Assembly: GCF_003721435.2 (NCBI RefSeq)
Contig: NZ_CP054585.1
Coordinates: 1,922,001-1,986,000 of the forward strand
Direction of reading: 5' to 3'
DNA: 64,000 nucleotides
From: Halorubrum sp. CBA1229
GTDB lineage: Archaea > Halobacteriota > Halobacteria > Halobacteriales > Haloferacaceae
The notes under the pieces are model-generated. The model was not told where the DNA came from. It was given only the letters and a program-made list of their open reading frames with translations, and did not search any database. Position numbers and translations under genes: made by a program. This document shows positions 51,936 through 60,182 of the stretch, piece after piece. Every line of letters begins with the position of its first letter. The stretch's first letter is position 1.

Positions 51936-53366
51936 ATGACTTCGGCGCGGGATCCCGACGCTGACGCCGCCGACGCGGACGCGCTCGACCGGGGCGACTT
52001 CGACTTCGCCGAGCCCGCCACCGACCAGTCGTTCGAGAACGCGCTGGCGAAGGCCCGCGACGGCGTCCGATTGACGGTCGACGACGCGACGGAACTCCTC
52101 GCGACCGGCACGGACGCGGCGGGGATCGACCCGGTCCGGAAGGAGGCCGTCCTCGAGGCGGCCGACCGCCGGCGCCGCGAGGAGGTCGGCGACGAGGTGA
52201 CGTTCGTCGCCAACCTCAACAACAACGTCACGACCGCCTGCAACACGGGCTGCCTGTTCTGCAACTTCAAGGACTCGGCGCACGCGTTCGAGGCCGACAG
52301 CGACGCCGACCACGCCGGATTCACGAAGACTCCCGCGGAGTCCCGACGCGTCGTCGACGACGCCCTCGACATGGGGATCTACGAGGTGTGCTCGGTGTCG
52401 GGGCTCCACCCCGCGCTCGCGCTGAACGAGGAGCACCACGAGATCCTCGCCGGCTACGACGACGCCGCGAGCGCGGTGAACTACAAGCCGCCCGAGCGGT
52501 ACGCCACCGACCCGGGCACCTACGTCGACCAGCTCGAGGCGATGTCCGTCGGCGGGGTCCACCTGCACTCGATGACCCCGGAGGAGGCGTACCACGCCGC
52601 CCGCGGCACCGACTGGGAGTACGAGACCGTCTACCGCGAGCTGGCGGCCGCGGGACTCGACTCCGCGCCCGGCACCGCCGCGGAGATCCTCGTCGACGAG
52701 GTCCGCGACGTGATCTGCCCGGGGAAGATCCGCACCGACGACTGGGTCGCGGCGATGGAGGGCGCGACCGCCGCCGGCCTCGACGTCACCTCGACGATGA
52801 TGTACGGCCACGTCGAGACGGTCGCGCACCGCGCGGAGCACCTGAAGGTGATCCGCGACCTCCAGGACCGGACCGGCGGAATCACGGAGTTCGTCCCGCT
52901 CTCCTTTATCCACCAGAACACGCCCCTCTACCGCCACGGCGTCGTCGACTCCGGTCCCTCGCGCGACGAGGACGAGCTCGTGGTGGCGGTCGCGCGCCTC
53001 TTCTTAGACAACGTCGACCACGTGCAGGCCTCGTGGGTGAAGTCGGGCGACGCCCACGGCCTGAAGCTGCTCAACTGCGGCGCCGACGACTTCATGGGCA
53101 CCATCCTCTCGGAGGAGATCACGAAGCGCGCCGGCGGCGAGTACGGCGAGTACCGGTCGTTCGACGACTACGTCGAGATGATTACGGCGATCGGCCGCAC
53201 CCCGGTCGAGCGCTCCACCGACTACCGCACCCGCCGCCGGATCGACCCCGACAACGGCCCACACGGCCCGCGGCTCGGACCCCGGGCCGACGGCTCGCCC
53301 ATGCTCCCGGACCGGTCGCCGAACGGCTCCGGCCCGGACGGCGAGTCGGCCGGCGCCGACGACTGA
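51936..53366 (+). CDS. cofH: FO synthase subunit 2 (CofH)
   Basis: 476 residues. The radical-SAM cluster motif is CNTGCLFC (Cys at 102, 106, 109). Other CofH features: TKTPAESRRVVDDALDMGIYEVCSVSGLHPAL, AMSVGGVHLHSMTPEEAYHAARGTDW and TSTMMYGHVETVAHRAEHL. With CofG it makes the F420 chromophore precursor FO from tyrosine and a pyrimidine. cofG is not adjacent. The C-terminal 55 residues are a Pro/Gly/Asp-rich extension (RRRIDPDNGPHGPRLG). Confidence 0.95.
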   Translation: MTSARDPDADAADADALDRGDFDFAEPATDQSFENALAKARDGVRLTVDDATELLATGTDAAGIDPVRKEAVLEAADRRRREEVGDEVTFVANLNNNVTTACNTGCLFCNFKDSAHAFEADSDADHAGFTKTPAESRRVVDDALDMGIYEVCSVSGLHPALALNEEHHEILAGYDDAASAVNYKPPERYATDPGTYVDQLEAMSVGGVHLHSMTPEEAYHAARGTDWEYETVYRELAAAGLDSAPGTAAEILVDEVRDVICPGKIRTDDWVAAMEGATAAGLDVTSTMMYGHVETVAHRAEHLKVIRDLQDRTGGITEFVPLSFIHQNTPLYRHGVVDSGPSRDEDELVVAVARLFLDNVDHVQASWVKSGDAHGLKLLNCGADDFMGTILSEEITKRAGGEYGEYRSFDDYVEMITAIGRTPVERSTDYRTRRRIDPDNGPHGPRLGPRADGSPMLPDRSPNGSGPDGESAGADD

Positions 53367-53428
53367 GGCGACGGCCGAATCGACTCCCCCTCGTCGTGTC
53401 TCTCAGCGCGCGGGAAACACCCAATACT

Positions 53429-53438
53429 CTTTATATTG
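53429..53438 (+). promoter_or_regulatory. TATA-like element of the wHTH gene
   Basis: CTTTATATTG lies about 27 bases before the ATG at 53460. GTAACA occurs twice just downstream (GTAACAAGTAACAC), a possible operator for self-control. Confidence 0.5.
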
Positions 53439-53459
53439 GTAACAAGTAACACACGTAGG

Positions 53460-53777
53460 ATGCCAGCGTCAGACGCACCGCCCGCCGGCTCGGAGAGGGA
53501 CGCGCCGGCCGAGGAGGGCGACGGCGACCCGGACGGCCCGGGCCCCTCGCTCACACGGACCGACGAGCGGGTGCTCGCGTACCTCGCCGACGCCGGGACC
53601 GACTATCCCGCGTTCGTCGCGAGCAACACGGGGCTGTACCTCGACCACGTCGAGTCGCGGCTGGACGCGCTCGACGCGGCGGGGCTCGCGGAGCGGGTCA
53701 CCGGCGAGGCGGTGTACCGGATCACCGACGCCGGCCGCGACGCGCTCCGAGAGGACCGGGCGGCGTGGTCCGACTGA
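53460..53777 (+). CDS. Small winged-helix DNA-binding protein (DUF2250-like)
   Basis: 105 residues. After an acidic, Pro-rich lead of about 30 residues comes a MarR/DUF2250-type winged helix: LTRTDERVLAYLADAGTDYPAFVASNTGLYLDHVESRLDALDAAGLAERVTGEAVYRITDAGRDAL, reading as helix-turn-helix plus wing. It probably acts as a transcription regulator. The TATA element and GTAACA repeats suggest autoregulation. Its 3' end converges on hmgA with TTTTATAAAATAG between. Confidence 0.8.
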   Translation: MPASDAPPAGSERDAPAEEGDGDPDGPGPSLTRTDERVLAYLADAGTDYPAFVASNTGLYLDHVESRLDALDAAGLAERVTGEAVYRITDAGRDALREDRAAWSD

Positions 53778-53811
53778 GCGTCCTTTTATAAAATAGACGG
53801 CGTGCGCCGCC

Positions 53812-53873
53812 GCCGATCTACCGCCCGAGGTCCGCGTGTGTCGCCGACCTACCGTCCGAGGTCCGCGTGCGCC
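53812..53873. repeat. 31-base tandem duplication containing the hmgA stop codon
   Basis: GCCGAYCTACCGYCCGAGG plus TCCGCGTG occurs at 53812 and 53843. The second copy carries the last codons and stop of hmgA (CTA at 53849). The first repeats that 3' end in the flank. Confidence 0.85.
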
Positions 53874-55072
53874 GAGGAGAGGTGTCGAGAGCCGAGCGCG
53901 GCGAGCAGCGAGAGCTCGCCCGCGAGCGCGCCGACCGCGATCGCCTCCGCGAGCGCGTCGCCGTTGCTGCCGGCGGGGTCGCCGCCGCCGCGGACGCCGA
54001 GCACGTCGAGCCCGGCGGCCTGCGTCGGGAGCTTCGTCCCGCCGCCGACGGTCCCGACTTCGAGGCTCGCCAGCGACACGGAGCAGTAAAGGTCGCCGTC
54101 GGGCGTCGCCTCCGCGGTCGTGATCGCGTTCGCGCCCTCGACGACCTGCGCCTCGTCCTGCCCGGTCGCGAGGAACATCGCGGCGACCGCGTTGGCGACG
54201 TGGGCGTTGAAGCCGAGGCCGCCCGCCTTCGCCGAGCCGACGAGGTTCTTCCGGGTGTTGATCTCGGCGATCGCCTCGGGGGTCGTGTGGAGCCGCTCCT
54301 CGACGACCTCGCGCGGGATCTCGACGTCGGCGCTCACGGAGCGGCCGCGCCCCTCGACCGCGTTGATCGCGGCGGGCTTCTTGTCGGAGCAGAGGTTCCC
54401 GGAGAGCGCCACGAGCGAGGCGTCCGTCTCCGCCTCGATGGCGTCGCAGGCCTCCCGCGTCGCGATGGTGGCCATGTTCATCCCCATCGCGTCCTTCGTG
54501 TCGTAGCGGAACCGCAGGAAGACGTTGTTGCCGACGACGTACGGCGTCACGTCGAGCAGCTCGCCGTGACTCGTCGTCGACTCCGCGGCCTCGCGCAGCG
54601 CGTCCTCGCTGTCGCGGACCCACGCGACGAGCGCCTCCGCCTCGGCGACGTCGGTGACCCGAAACACCGGCGCGCGGGTCATCCCGCTCTTCGTCACCCG
54701 CGCGGTCGCCCCGCCGGCGTCGTTCACCACGGAGCAGCCGCGGTTGATCGAGGCGACCAGCGCGCCCTCCGTGGTCGCCAGCGGGAGGTACCGATCGCCG
54801 GCGAACGCGCCGCCGTCGACCGAGATCGGGCCGGCGACGCCGAGCGGCACCTGCACGGCGCCGATCATGTTCTCGATGTTCGACCCGTGCGCGTCGGCGG
54901 CGTCGAACGCGTACTCGCCGAGGACGTCGACGTCGGCGTCCGCGGTCTCGCTCACGAGGCGTCGGCGGGCCGCCGCGGCGGTGTCGGCGTCGGCGTGATC
55001 TTCGAGCTCGTGGAACCGGATCTCGCCGTCGCGGACGCGCTCCGCGAGCGACGCGGGGGTGGCGTCGGTCAT
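53849..55072 (-). CDS. hmgA: Hydroxymethylglutaryl-CoA reductase (NADPH)
   Basis: 407 residues starting MTDATPASLAERVRDGEIRF. Class I landmarks: ENMIGAVQVPLGVAGP (catalytic Glu), MGMNMATIATREACDAIE, SDKKPAAINAVEGRGRSV (catalytic Lys), GQDEAQVVEGANAITTAE (Asp region) and the closing RHLSSAHADLGR (catalytic His region). It makes mevalonate for isoprenoid membrane lipids. This is the target of statin-type inhibitors in haloarchaea. Length is normal for the group. Confidence 0.97.
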   Translation of the reverse strand: MTDATPASLAERVRDGEIRFHELEDHADADTAAAARRRLVSETADADVDVLGEYAFDAADAHGSNIENMIGAVQVPLGVAGPISVDGGAFAGDRYLPLATTEGALVASINRGCSVVNDAGGATARVTKSGMTRAPVFRVTDVAEAEALVAWVRDSEDALREAAESTTSHGELLDVTPYVVGNNVFLRFRYDTKDAMGMNMATIATREACDAIEAETDASLVALSGNLCSDKKPAAINAVEGRGRSVSADVEIPREVVEERLHTTPEAIAEINTRKNLVGSAKAGGLGFNAHVANAVAAMFLATGQDEAQVVEGANAITTAEATPDGDLYCSVSLASLEVGTVGGGTKLPTQAAGLDVLGVRGGGDPAGSNGDALAEAIAVGALAGELSLLAALGSRHLSSAHADLGR

Positions 55073-55151
55073 GCCCGCGTCTCCTCGCGGCGCGTGCTAA
55101 TGGTTGTCGATTCCGCGGGGGCGACGGCGAGAGGGGCCTCGGCCGGACCGC

Positions 55152-55625
55152 CTACCGCCCGACGATACCGGAGAGCCGCTCGCGGAGCGACTCGCCGCCG
55201 AGCTTGAGGTAGTAGGCGTCGCCGCCGTCCTCGTAGTAGTTGTCGATCCGCCGGACGACCTCGAAGCCGAGGTGCTCGTAGAAGCCCAGCGCCCGCTCGT
55301 TCGTCGTTCGGGCGTGACAGGTGACGGACCGGTACTCGCCGGCGACGTCGGCGATGAGCCGCTCCGCGTGGCCGCGTCCCCGGTGGTCGGGGTGGACGGC
55401 GAGGAAGAGGATGTACCCGTCGCGGCGGACCGAGGCGAACGCGACGAGCGCGTCGTTCTCGACGAGCAGGTGCGTCGTGGAGCGGCGGTAGGCGTCGGTG
55501 AAGAAGCCGCGGCGCTGTCGGAGGACGCCCTCCTCGGCCTGAATCCGCTCCTTGAGTTCCCACGCCGCCGCGGCGTGGTCGGACTCTCCGGGCGGATCCG
55601 TCCGTTTCTCCACGTTGACGCTCAC
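55152..55625 (-). CDS. GNAT-family N-acetyltransferase
   Basis: 157 residues from a GTG at 55625 (read as M, then SVNVEKRTDPPGES); the frame upstream lacks family sequence. The acetyl-CoA site is ILFLAVHPDHRGRGHAERLI, and the end TTNERALGFYEHLGFEVVRRIDNYYEDGGDAYYLKLG matches the RimI-like haloarchaeal group closely. It may acetylate protein N-termini or small molecules. Divergent from the DUF502 gene. Confidence 0.88.
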   Translation of the reverse strand: MSVNVEKRTDPPGESDHAAAAWELKERIQAEEGVLRQRRGFFTDAYRRSTTHLLVENDALVAFASVRRDGYILFLAVHPDHRGRGHAERLIADVAGEYRSVTCHARTTNERALGFYEHLGFEVVRRIDNYYEDGGDAYYLKLGGESLRERLSGIVGR

Positions 55626-55790
55626 TAAAGGAGGGTAACACGCCAGCGGAATATAACTCCACCGCCACCGGGGAGGGTTGCGGTCGGACCATCCGGGGGA
55701 GTCGCGGTCGAACCGTTTCTCCCCTCCGGGCGCGCCCACGCCGCTTTCGACGACGGAAGCGTTTTGGTCGGCTCGGCCGTTGTGCCGATA

Positions 55791-56702
55791 ATGGCCGCCG
55801 AGTCGCCGCCGGACAGAGGGCGTCTCAGACGCGCGCTCCTAACCGGCGTCGCCGTTATCGTCCCGTCCGTCATCACCCTCGCGGTGCTGGGGTTCGCGTT
55901 CAACGCCGTTTACAACTACCTCGACGCATTCTCCACGGCGATCGTCCCGCTGTTGCCGGAGTCGACGCTCCCGGTCGGGCGCGAGGTCGCCATCGAGGTC
56001 GCGACGCCGCTCGTGTTCGTCGGGTCGATCCTCCTCATCGGTGCCGCCGTCGAGTCGACGCGGTACGGCGAGCTCGCGGTCGACTACGCCGACTACGCGA
56101 TCGAGCAGGTCCCGGGCGTCGGCTCCGTCTACCAGGGGTTCCGGCAGATGAGCGACGCCATGCTGGAGTCGGACGGCGGGAACTTCCAGGAGGTTGTTCT
56201 GGTCGAGTTCCCGACAGAGGACGTCTACACCCTCGCGTTCGTCACGAGCGAGACGCCGGACGCGGTCGCCCGCCCCGCCGACGGCGGCGAGATGCGGACG
56301 CTGTTCATGCCGATGGCGCCGAACCCGGTGATGGGCGGGCACGTCCTGTTCGTCCCCGAGCGCCGGATCGTCGACGTCGGCCTGAGCGTCGAGGAGGGGA
56401 TCCGGGCGCTGGTGACGAGCGGCGTCGCGCTCGAACGCGCCGCGGCCGAGACCGACGGCGTGTCGCCGACGCAGGTCCGCGACGCCGGCCCCGACGGACG
56501 GATCGGCTCGTACCACTCCCCGACGTCGGACGCCGGGAAGCGCTCAGGCGCCGAGAAGCGCTCGGCCGCCGAGGATCGCCCGGACGACGACCGCACCGGC
56601 CGCCCCGGCCACGCCAACCGAGGCGGTGAGCGGATCGCGCCGGACGACGAGTCGAGCGGCGAGCGGAACGCGGACGACACGGATCCGGGTGGCAGGCCGT
56701 GA
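55791..56702 (+). CDS. DUF502-family membrane protein
   Basis: 303 residues from the ATG at 55791. Two membrane helices (about 10-35 and 70-95: ALLTGVAVIVPSVITLAVLGF and PLVFVGSILLIGAAVES). The DUF502 core continues with IEQVPGVGSVYQGFRQMSDAML and MPMAPNPVMGGHVLFVPERRIVDVGLSVEEGIRALVTSG. The last 85 residues are Asp/Arg/Gly-rich and likely disordered. Function unknown. Its stop overlaps the GTG start of archease, so the two are co-transcribed. Confidence 0.9.
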   Translation: MAAESPPDRGRLRRALLTGVAVIVPSVITLAVLGFAFNAVYNYLDAFSTAIVPLLPESTLPVGREVAIEVATPLVFVGSILLIGAAVESTRYGELAVDYADYAIEQVPGVGSVYQGFRQMSDAMLESDGGNFQEVVLVEFPTEDVYTLAFVTSETPDAVARPADGGEMRTLFMPMAPNPVMGGHVLFVPERRIVDVGLSVEEGIRALVTSGVALERAAAETDGVSPTQVRDAGPDGRIGSYHSPTSDAGKRSGAEKRSAAEDRPDDDRTGRPGHANRGGERIAPDDESSGERNADDTDPGGRP

Positions 56703-57148
56703 GCTTCGAGCTCCGCGACCACACCGCCGACGTGGCGGTCGAGGCGACCGCGCCGACCCTCGCTGCGCTGTTCGAGTCGGTCGCCGACGGGCTCACCGCC
56801 GCGAGCTGCGAGACCGTCCCGGAGAGCGGCGACCGGTTCGGGCTCACCGTGACCGCCGAGGGCCGCGAGGCGCTGCTGTTCGACTACCTCGACCGGCTGA
56901 TCTACGAGCGCGACGTGCGGCTCGTCCTCCCCGCCGACCACCGGTGCGCGGTCTCCGGCCCGGAGGACCCGCCGATCGACGGAGACGGAGGGCCGGACGA
57001 CTCCGAGGCGTGGACCGTCGAGGCGACGGCCCGAGGTGTCCCCCTCGACGACGTGGCGGCCCGCGAGATCAAGGCCGTCACCTACTCCGAGATGTCCCTC
57101 GACCGGCGCGACGACGGGTGGTACGCGTACGTCGTCTTCGACGTGTGA
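56699..57148 (+). CDS. Archease
   Basis: 149 residues from a GTG at 56699. Family pattern: FELRDHTADVAVEATAPTLAALFESVADGLT, LFDYLDRLIYERD and the closing IKAVTYSEMSLDRR...YAYVVFDV, with the metal-binding Asp residues in DHTADV and at the C-terminus. Archease speeds up RtcB ligation and GTP-guanylylation. rtcB lies about 700 bases downstream, with one membrane protein gene between. The acidic insert at about 85-105 is halophilic. Confidence 0.93.
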   Translation: MSFELRDHTADVAVEATAPTLAALFESVADGLTAASCETVPESGDRFGLTVTAEGREALLFDYLDRLIYERDVRLVLPADHRCAVSGPEDPPIDGDGGPDDSEAWTVEATARGVPLDDVAAREIKAVTYSEMSLDRRDDGWYAYVVFDV

Positions 57149-57217
57149 GTGGGAATAGAACCCCGGTACGCGCCGATCCGTGAAAACGATTATCCGGATC
57201 GAGTTCGTTGTTACCGT

Positions 57218-57745
57218 ATGGCACAGACGAACGACGCGGAACGGGAGGACCGGCGCTGGCGCGCGGGCGCGCTCGGCGGCCTCGTCGCCGGCGTGGCGAT
57301 GGGCGTCGTGTTGCACGGAGCGTTGGGACTCATGCCGACTATCGGCGCGCTCGTCGGCGTCGAGACGGTCCTCGCCGGCTGGGCGGTCCACCTGTTCAAC
57401 AGCGCCCTCTTCGGGGCCCTGTTCGTCGCGGTCTTCGACCGCTCGTTCTTCGACGACCTGCGCGCCGACGTCGGGGGCTGCCTCTCGCTCGGTGTCGTCC
57501 ACTCGGCGCTGCTCGGGGTGATCACGGGCGGGCTGCTGTTGCCGGCCGCGATCGCGCTGGAGGGGGCGACGTCGCTACCGGTCCCGACGCTGCCGGTCCC
57601 GGGGCTCACGGCGAGCTTCGAGTTCGGCGCCGTGATCGCCGTCGCGCATCTGATCTACGGCCTCGTGCTCGGTCGCGTCTTCGCCGCGCTCACCCTCGCC
57701 GAGGGCGCGATCGGCTGGCTGCCGTTCGACCCGGTCGACCGGTAG
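57218..57745 (+). CDS. Four-helix membrane protein between archease and rtcB
   Basis: 175 residues starting MAQTNDAEREDRRWRAGALG. About four helices: ALGGLVAGVAMGVVLHGALG, AVHLFNSALFGALFVAVF, LGVVHSALLGVITGGLLLPA and FEFGAVIAVAHLIYGLVLG. His residues recur in helices (VLHGA, VHLFNS, VVHSALL, VAHLIYG), which could bind metal or heme. I do not recognise a named family. Its position in a likely RNA-repair operon is notable but may be chance. Confidence 0.7.
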   Translation: MAQTNDAEREDRRWRAGALGGLVAGVAMGVVLHGALGLMPTIGALVGVETVLAGWAVHLFNSALFGALFVAVFDRSFFDDLRADVGGCLSLGVVHSALLGVITGGLLLPAAIALEGATSLPVPTLPVPGLTASFEFGAVIAVAHLIYGLVLGRVFAALTLAEGAIGWLPFDPVDR

Positions 57746-57749
57746 AGCG

Positions 57750-57809
57750 GCGGCGGCCGCGAGCGTCCGGCGACGGCCGCGAACGACTCGCGACGGCCGG
57801 CCGCCTCTC
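57750..57809. repeat. 20-base tandem repeat just after the membrane protein gene
   Basis: Three units beginning GCGRCGGCCG start at 57750, 57770 and 57790, five bases after the stop at 57745. The third diverges at its end. Confidence 0.7.
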
Positions 57810-57844
57810 GCAACGCCCTTGCCCCCCCGCGCCGAAGCCCGGGT

Positions 57845-59353
57845 ATGACCACGCGCGAGTTCGACGGGATCCGACTGGAGAAGGTGCGCGACCACGTCTG
57901 GGAGATCCCCCGCGAGGGCGAGATGAACGTCCCCGCGCGGGTGCTCGCCAGCGAGTCGCTACTGGAGGAGATCGGCGACGACGACTCGCTCCAGCAGCTG
58001 AAGAACGCGACGCACCTCCCCGGAATGGTCGAGCCCGCGATCTGCATGCCCGACGGCCACCAGGGGTACGGCTTCCCCGTCGGCGGCGTCGGAGCCATCG
58101 ACGCCCGTACTGGCTGTATTTCGCCCGGAGCGGTCGGCTACGACATAAATTGCGGCGTAAGAATGATAAAAACAAATCTAAAATATAATGATATAAAAGG
58201 CCGCGAGTCCGAACTCGTCGACGCGCTCTTCGAGGCGGTCCCCTCCGGGCTCGGCGGCGGCGGCGTGATCGACGGCGACGCCGACGCGATCGAGGGCGCC
58301 TTAGAGCGCGGCGTCGAGTGGGCGGTCGAGGAGGGATACGGGATCGAGAGCGACCTCGCGCGCTGCGAGGACGAGGGGCGCCGGCCCGACGCGCGGCCGG
58401 AGTACGTCTCCCAGAAGGCGATGGACCGCGGGCGCAACCAGATGGGCTCGCTCGGCTCGGGGAACCACTTCCTCGAGGTCCAGCGCGTCACCGACGTGTT
58501 CCTGCCCGAGGTCGCCGAGGCGTACGGACTCGAGGAGGACGGGATCGTCGTCCTGATCCACTGCGGGAGCCGCGGGCTCGGCCACCAGACCTGCAACGAC
58601 TACCTGCGACGGATCGAGAAGGAGCACGGCGACCTCCTCGACTCGCTGCCGGACAAGGAGCTCGCGGCCGCGCCCGCCGGCTCGGAGCTGGCCGACGAGT
58701 ACTACGGCGCGATGGGCGCGTGCATCAACTTCGCGTGGGTGAACCGCCAGCTGATCACCCACCAGGCCCGCGAGACGTTCGGTGAGGTGTTCGACGCCGA
58801 TCCGATCGAGGACCTCGGGATGGAGCTGCTGTACGACGTGGCGCACAACATCGCGAAGAAGGAGACCCACGAGGTCGGCGTCGACGCCGACGGGCGCCCC
58901 GCGGTCGGCGACGAGGCCGTGGACCGCGCCGAGCGGGAGCTGTACGTCCACCGCAAGGGTGCCACCCGCGCGTTCCCCGCGGGCCACGAGGACGTGCCCG
59001 CGACGTACCGCGACGTCGGCCAGCCCGTGATCATCCCCGGGAGCATGGGCGCGGGCTCGTACGTGCTCCGCGGCGGGGCGGAGTCGCTGTCGGTGTCGTT
59101 CGGTTCGACCGCCCACGGCGCCGGTCGGCTGATGAGCCGGACGCAGGCGAAACAGGAGTTCTGGGGCGGCGACGTGCAGGACGACCTCGAGGACGGCCAG
59201 CAGATCTACGTGAAGGCGCAGTCGGGCGCGACCATCGCCGAGGAGGCCCCCGGCGTCTACAAGGACATCGACGAGGTGATCCGCGTCAGCGACGAACTGG
59301 GAATCGGCGACAAGGTGGCGCGGACGTTCCCCGTCTGCAATATTAAGGGATAG
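57845..59353 (+). CDS. rtcB: RtcB RNA-splicing ligase
   Basis: 502 residues. RtcB motifs: AICMPDGHQGYGFPVGGVGAIDA, GAVGYDINCGVRMIKTNL with Mn-binding Asp100 and Cys103, GSLGSGNHFLEVQ, VLIHCGSRGLGHQTCNDYL with His, and GSMGAGSYVLRG with the guanylated His downstream region SFGSTAHGAGRLMSRTQAK. It joins 2',3'-cyclic phosphate and 5'-OH RNA ends in tRNA splicing. Codons 101-118 are all AT-rich (about 23% GC), starting exactly at the DIN/CG motif where inteins occur in other RtcB genes. The protein is otherwise intact, with no intein present. Confidence 0.96.
   Translation: MTTREFDGIRLEKVRDHVWEIPREGEMNVPARVLASESLLEEIGDDDSLQQLKNATHLPGMVEPAICMPDGHQGYGFPVGGVGAIDARTGCISPGAVGYDINCGVRMIKTNLKYNDIKGRESELVDALFEAVPSGLGGGGVIDGDADAIEGALERGVEWAVEEGYGIESDLARCEDEGRRPDARPEYVSQKAMDRGRNQMGSLGSGNHFLEVQRVTDVFLPEVAEAYGLEEDGIVVLIHCGSRGLGHQTCNDYLRRIEKEHGDLLDSLPDKELAAAPAGSELADEYYGAMGACINFAWVNRQLITHQARETFGEVFDADPIEDLGMELLYDVAHNIAKKETHEVGVDADGRPAVGDEAVDRAERELYVHRKGATRAFPAGHEDVPATYRDVGQPVIIPGSMGAGSYVLRGGAESLSVSFGSTAHGAGRLMSRTQAKQEFWGGDVQDDLEDGQQIYVKAQSGATIAEEAPGVYKDIDEVIRVSDELGIGDKVARTFPVCNIKG
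58145..58200 (+). other. AT-rich codon tract in rtcB at the DIN/CG motif
   Basis: By my count 13 of 56 bases are G or C in a gene that is otherwise nearly all G/C at third positions. Rare codons include ATA three times, AGA and repeated AAA. A milder tract precedes it at 58104-58122 (CGT ACT GGC TGT ATT). The protein stays family-typical (INCGVRMIKTNLKYNDIKG). Confidence 0.9.
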
Positions 59354-59376
59354 CGGCGGTCGCTCGCCTCTCCGGC

Positions 59377-59410
59377 GCCGACCTCCTCTCCACGCCGACC
59401 TCCTCCCCAC
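59377..59410. repeat. 17-base tandem duplication after rtcB
   Basis: GCCGACCTCCTCTCCAC at 59377 is repeated at 59394 with one base changed, 24 bases past the rtcB stop. Confidence 0.85.
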
Positions 59411-59468
59411 GCGAGCGCTTTCCGCCCCCGAGTGCTTATCCCGGATGCCGCGGCCACGTCGCACCGAG

Positions 59469-60161
59469 ATGCGCGACCACTCGCGGAACGGTAGCTCGTC
59501 CGACGCGGTCTCCAGACGATCCCTGCTCGGCGGCGTCGCCGCCGTCGCCGGCGGGGGCCTCGCCGGGCTCGGCGCCCTCACGGCGTCGAGCGAGCCGGCG
59601 GCCGCGGTCGAGGGGGACCCCGCCGCCTTCGAGGCGGGCGACGCGCCGACCGTCACCAGCAACGACGGCCGGATCGAGTCGGTCTACCTCTCGCCCGTCC
59701 TCGACATCTCATGGACCGACTTCTCCGACGGCGTCGAGCGCGTGACGCTCGTGCTCGCGGTCGGGAGCGACGCCGGCGTCGACGAGGTGTACCGGGAGAC
59801 GCTGACCGCGTCCGACCCGGACGCGACGCCCGGCGACGTCGCGGCGGTGGGAGCAGCCGCCGACGGGAACCCGGACGAGACGGCGCCCGACTTCTCGGCG
59901 GTCGACGGCGGCCTCACGGCACGGTTCGAGCGCGCCGACGCGACCGCCCGCGGCGACGCGGTGACGAGCGAGTCGCTCGGCGATCCGGACCTCGCCGGCG
60001 GCGAGACCGCGACGACGACCCTTGACGTCGTGTTCCGCGCCGACGTCGCCGGCGGCGGCGACGAGGCCACCGTCGTGCGCACGACGACGGTCGACGTGAC
60101 GGTCGAGAACCCCGCCGGCGACGCGACCGCGGGCGGCGAGGTGGACGTGGACGCGACGTAG
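59469..60161 (+). CDS. Tat-exported protein of unknown function
   Basis: 230 residues from the ATG at 59469 (MRDHSRNGSSSDAVSRRSLLGG); an in-frame ATG at 59445 is possible. The twin-arginine signal is SRRSLLGGVAAVAGGGLAGLGAL with cleavage after AAA near residue 46. The mature part is acidic and beta-rich (RIESVYLSPVLDISWTDFSDGVERVTLVLAVGS) and lacks a lipobox. It is secreted to the cell exterior. No family recognised. Confidence 0.75.
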   Translation: MRDHSRNGSSSDAVSRRSLLGGVAAVAGGGLAGLGALTASSEPAAAVEGDPAAFEAGDAPTVTSNDGRIESVYLSPVLDISWTDFSDGVERVTLVLAVGSDAGVDEVYRETLTASDPDATPGDVAAVGAAADGNPDETAPDFSAVDGGLTARFERADATARGDAVTSESLGDPDLAGGETATTTLDVVFRADVAGGGDEATVVRTTTVDVTVENPAGDATAGGEVDVDAT

Positions 60162-60182
60162 GGCGGACCGTCTCCGGCCCGC

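Noticed and set aside
58145-58200. AT-rich tract in rtcB read as an internal promoter
   Set aside because: It contains TATA-like words, but no gene starts downstream in either direction within rtcB, and the codon-level substitution with intact protein favours a conversion scar.
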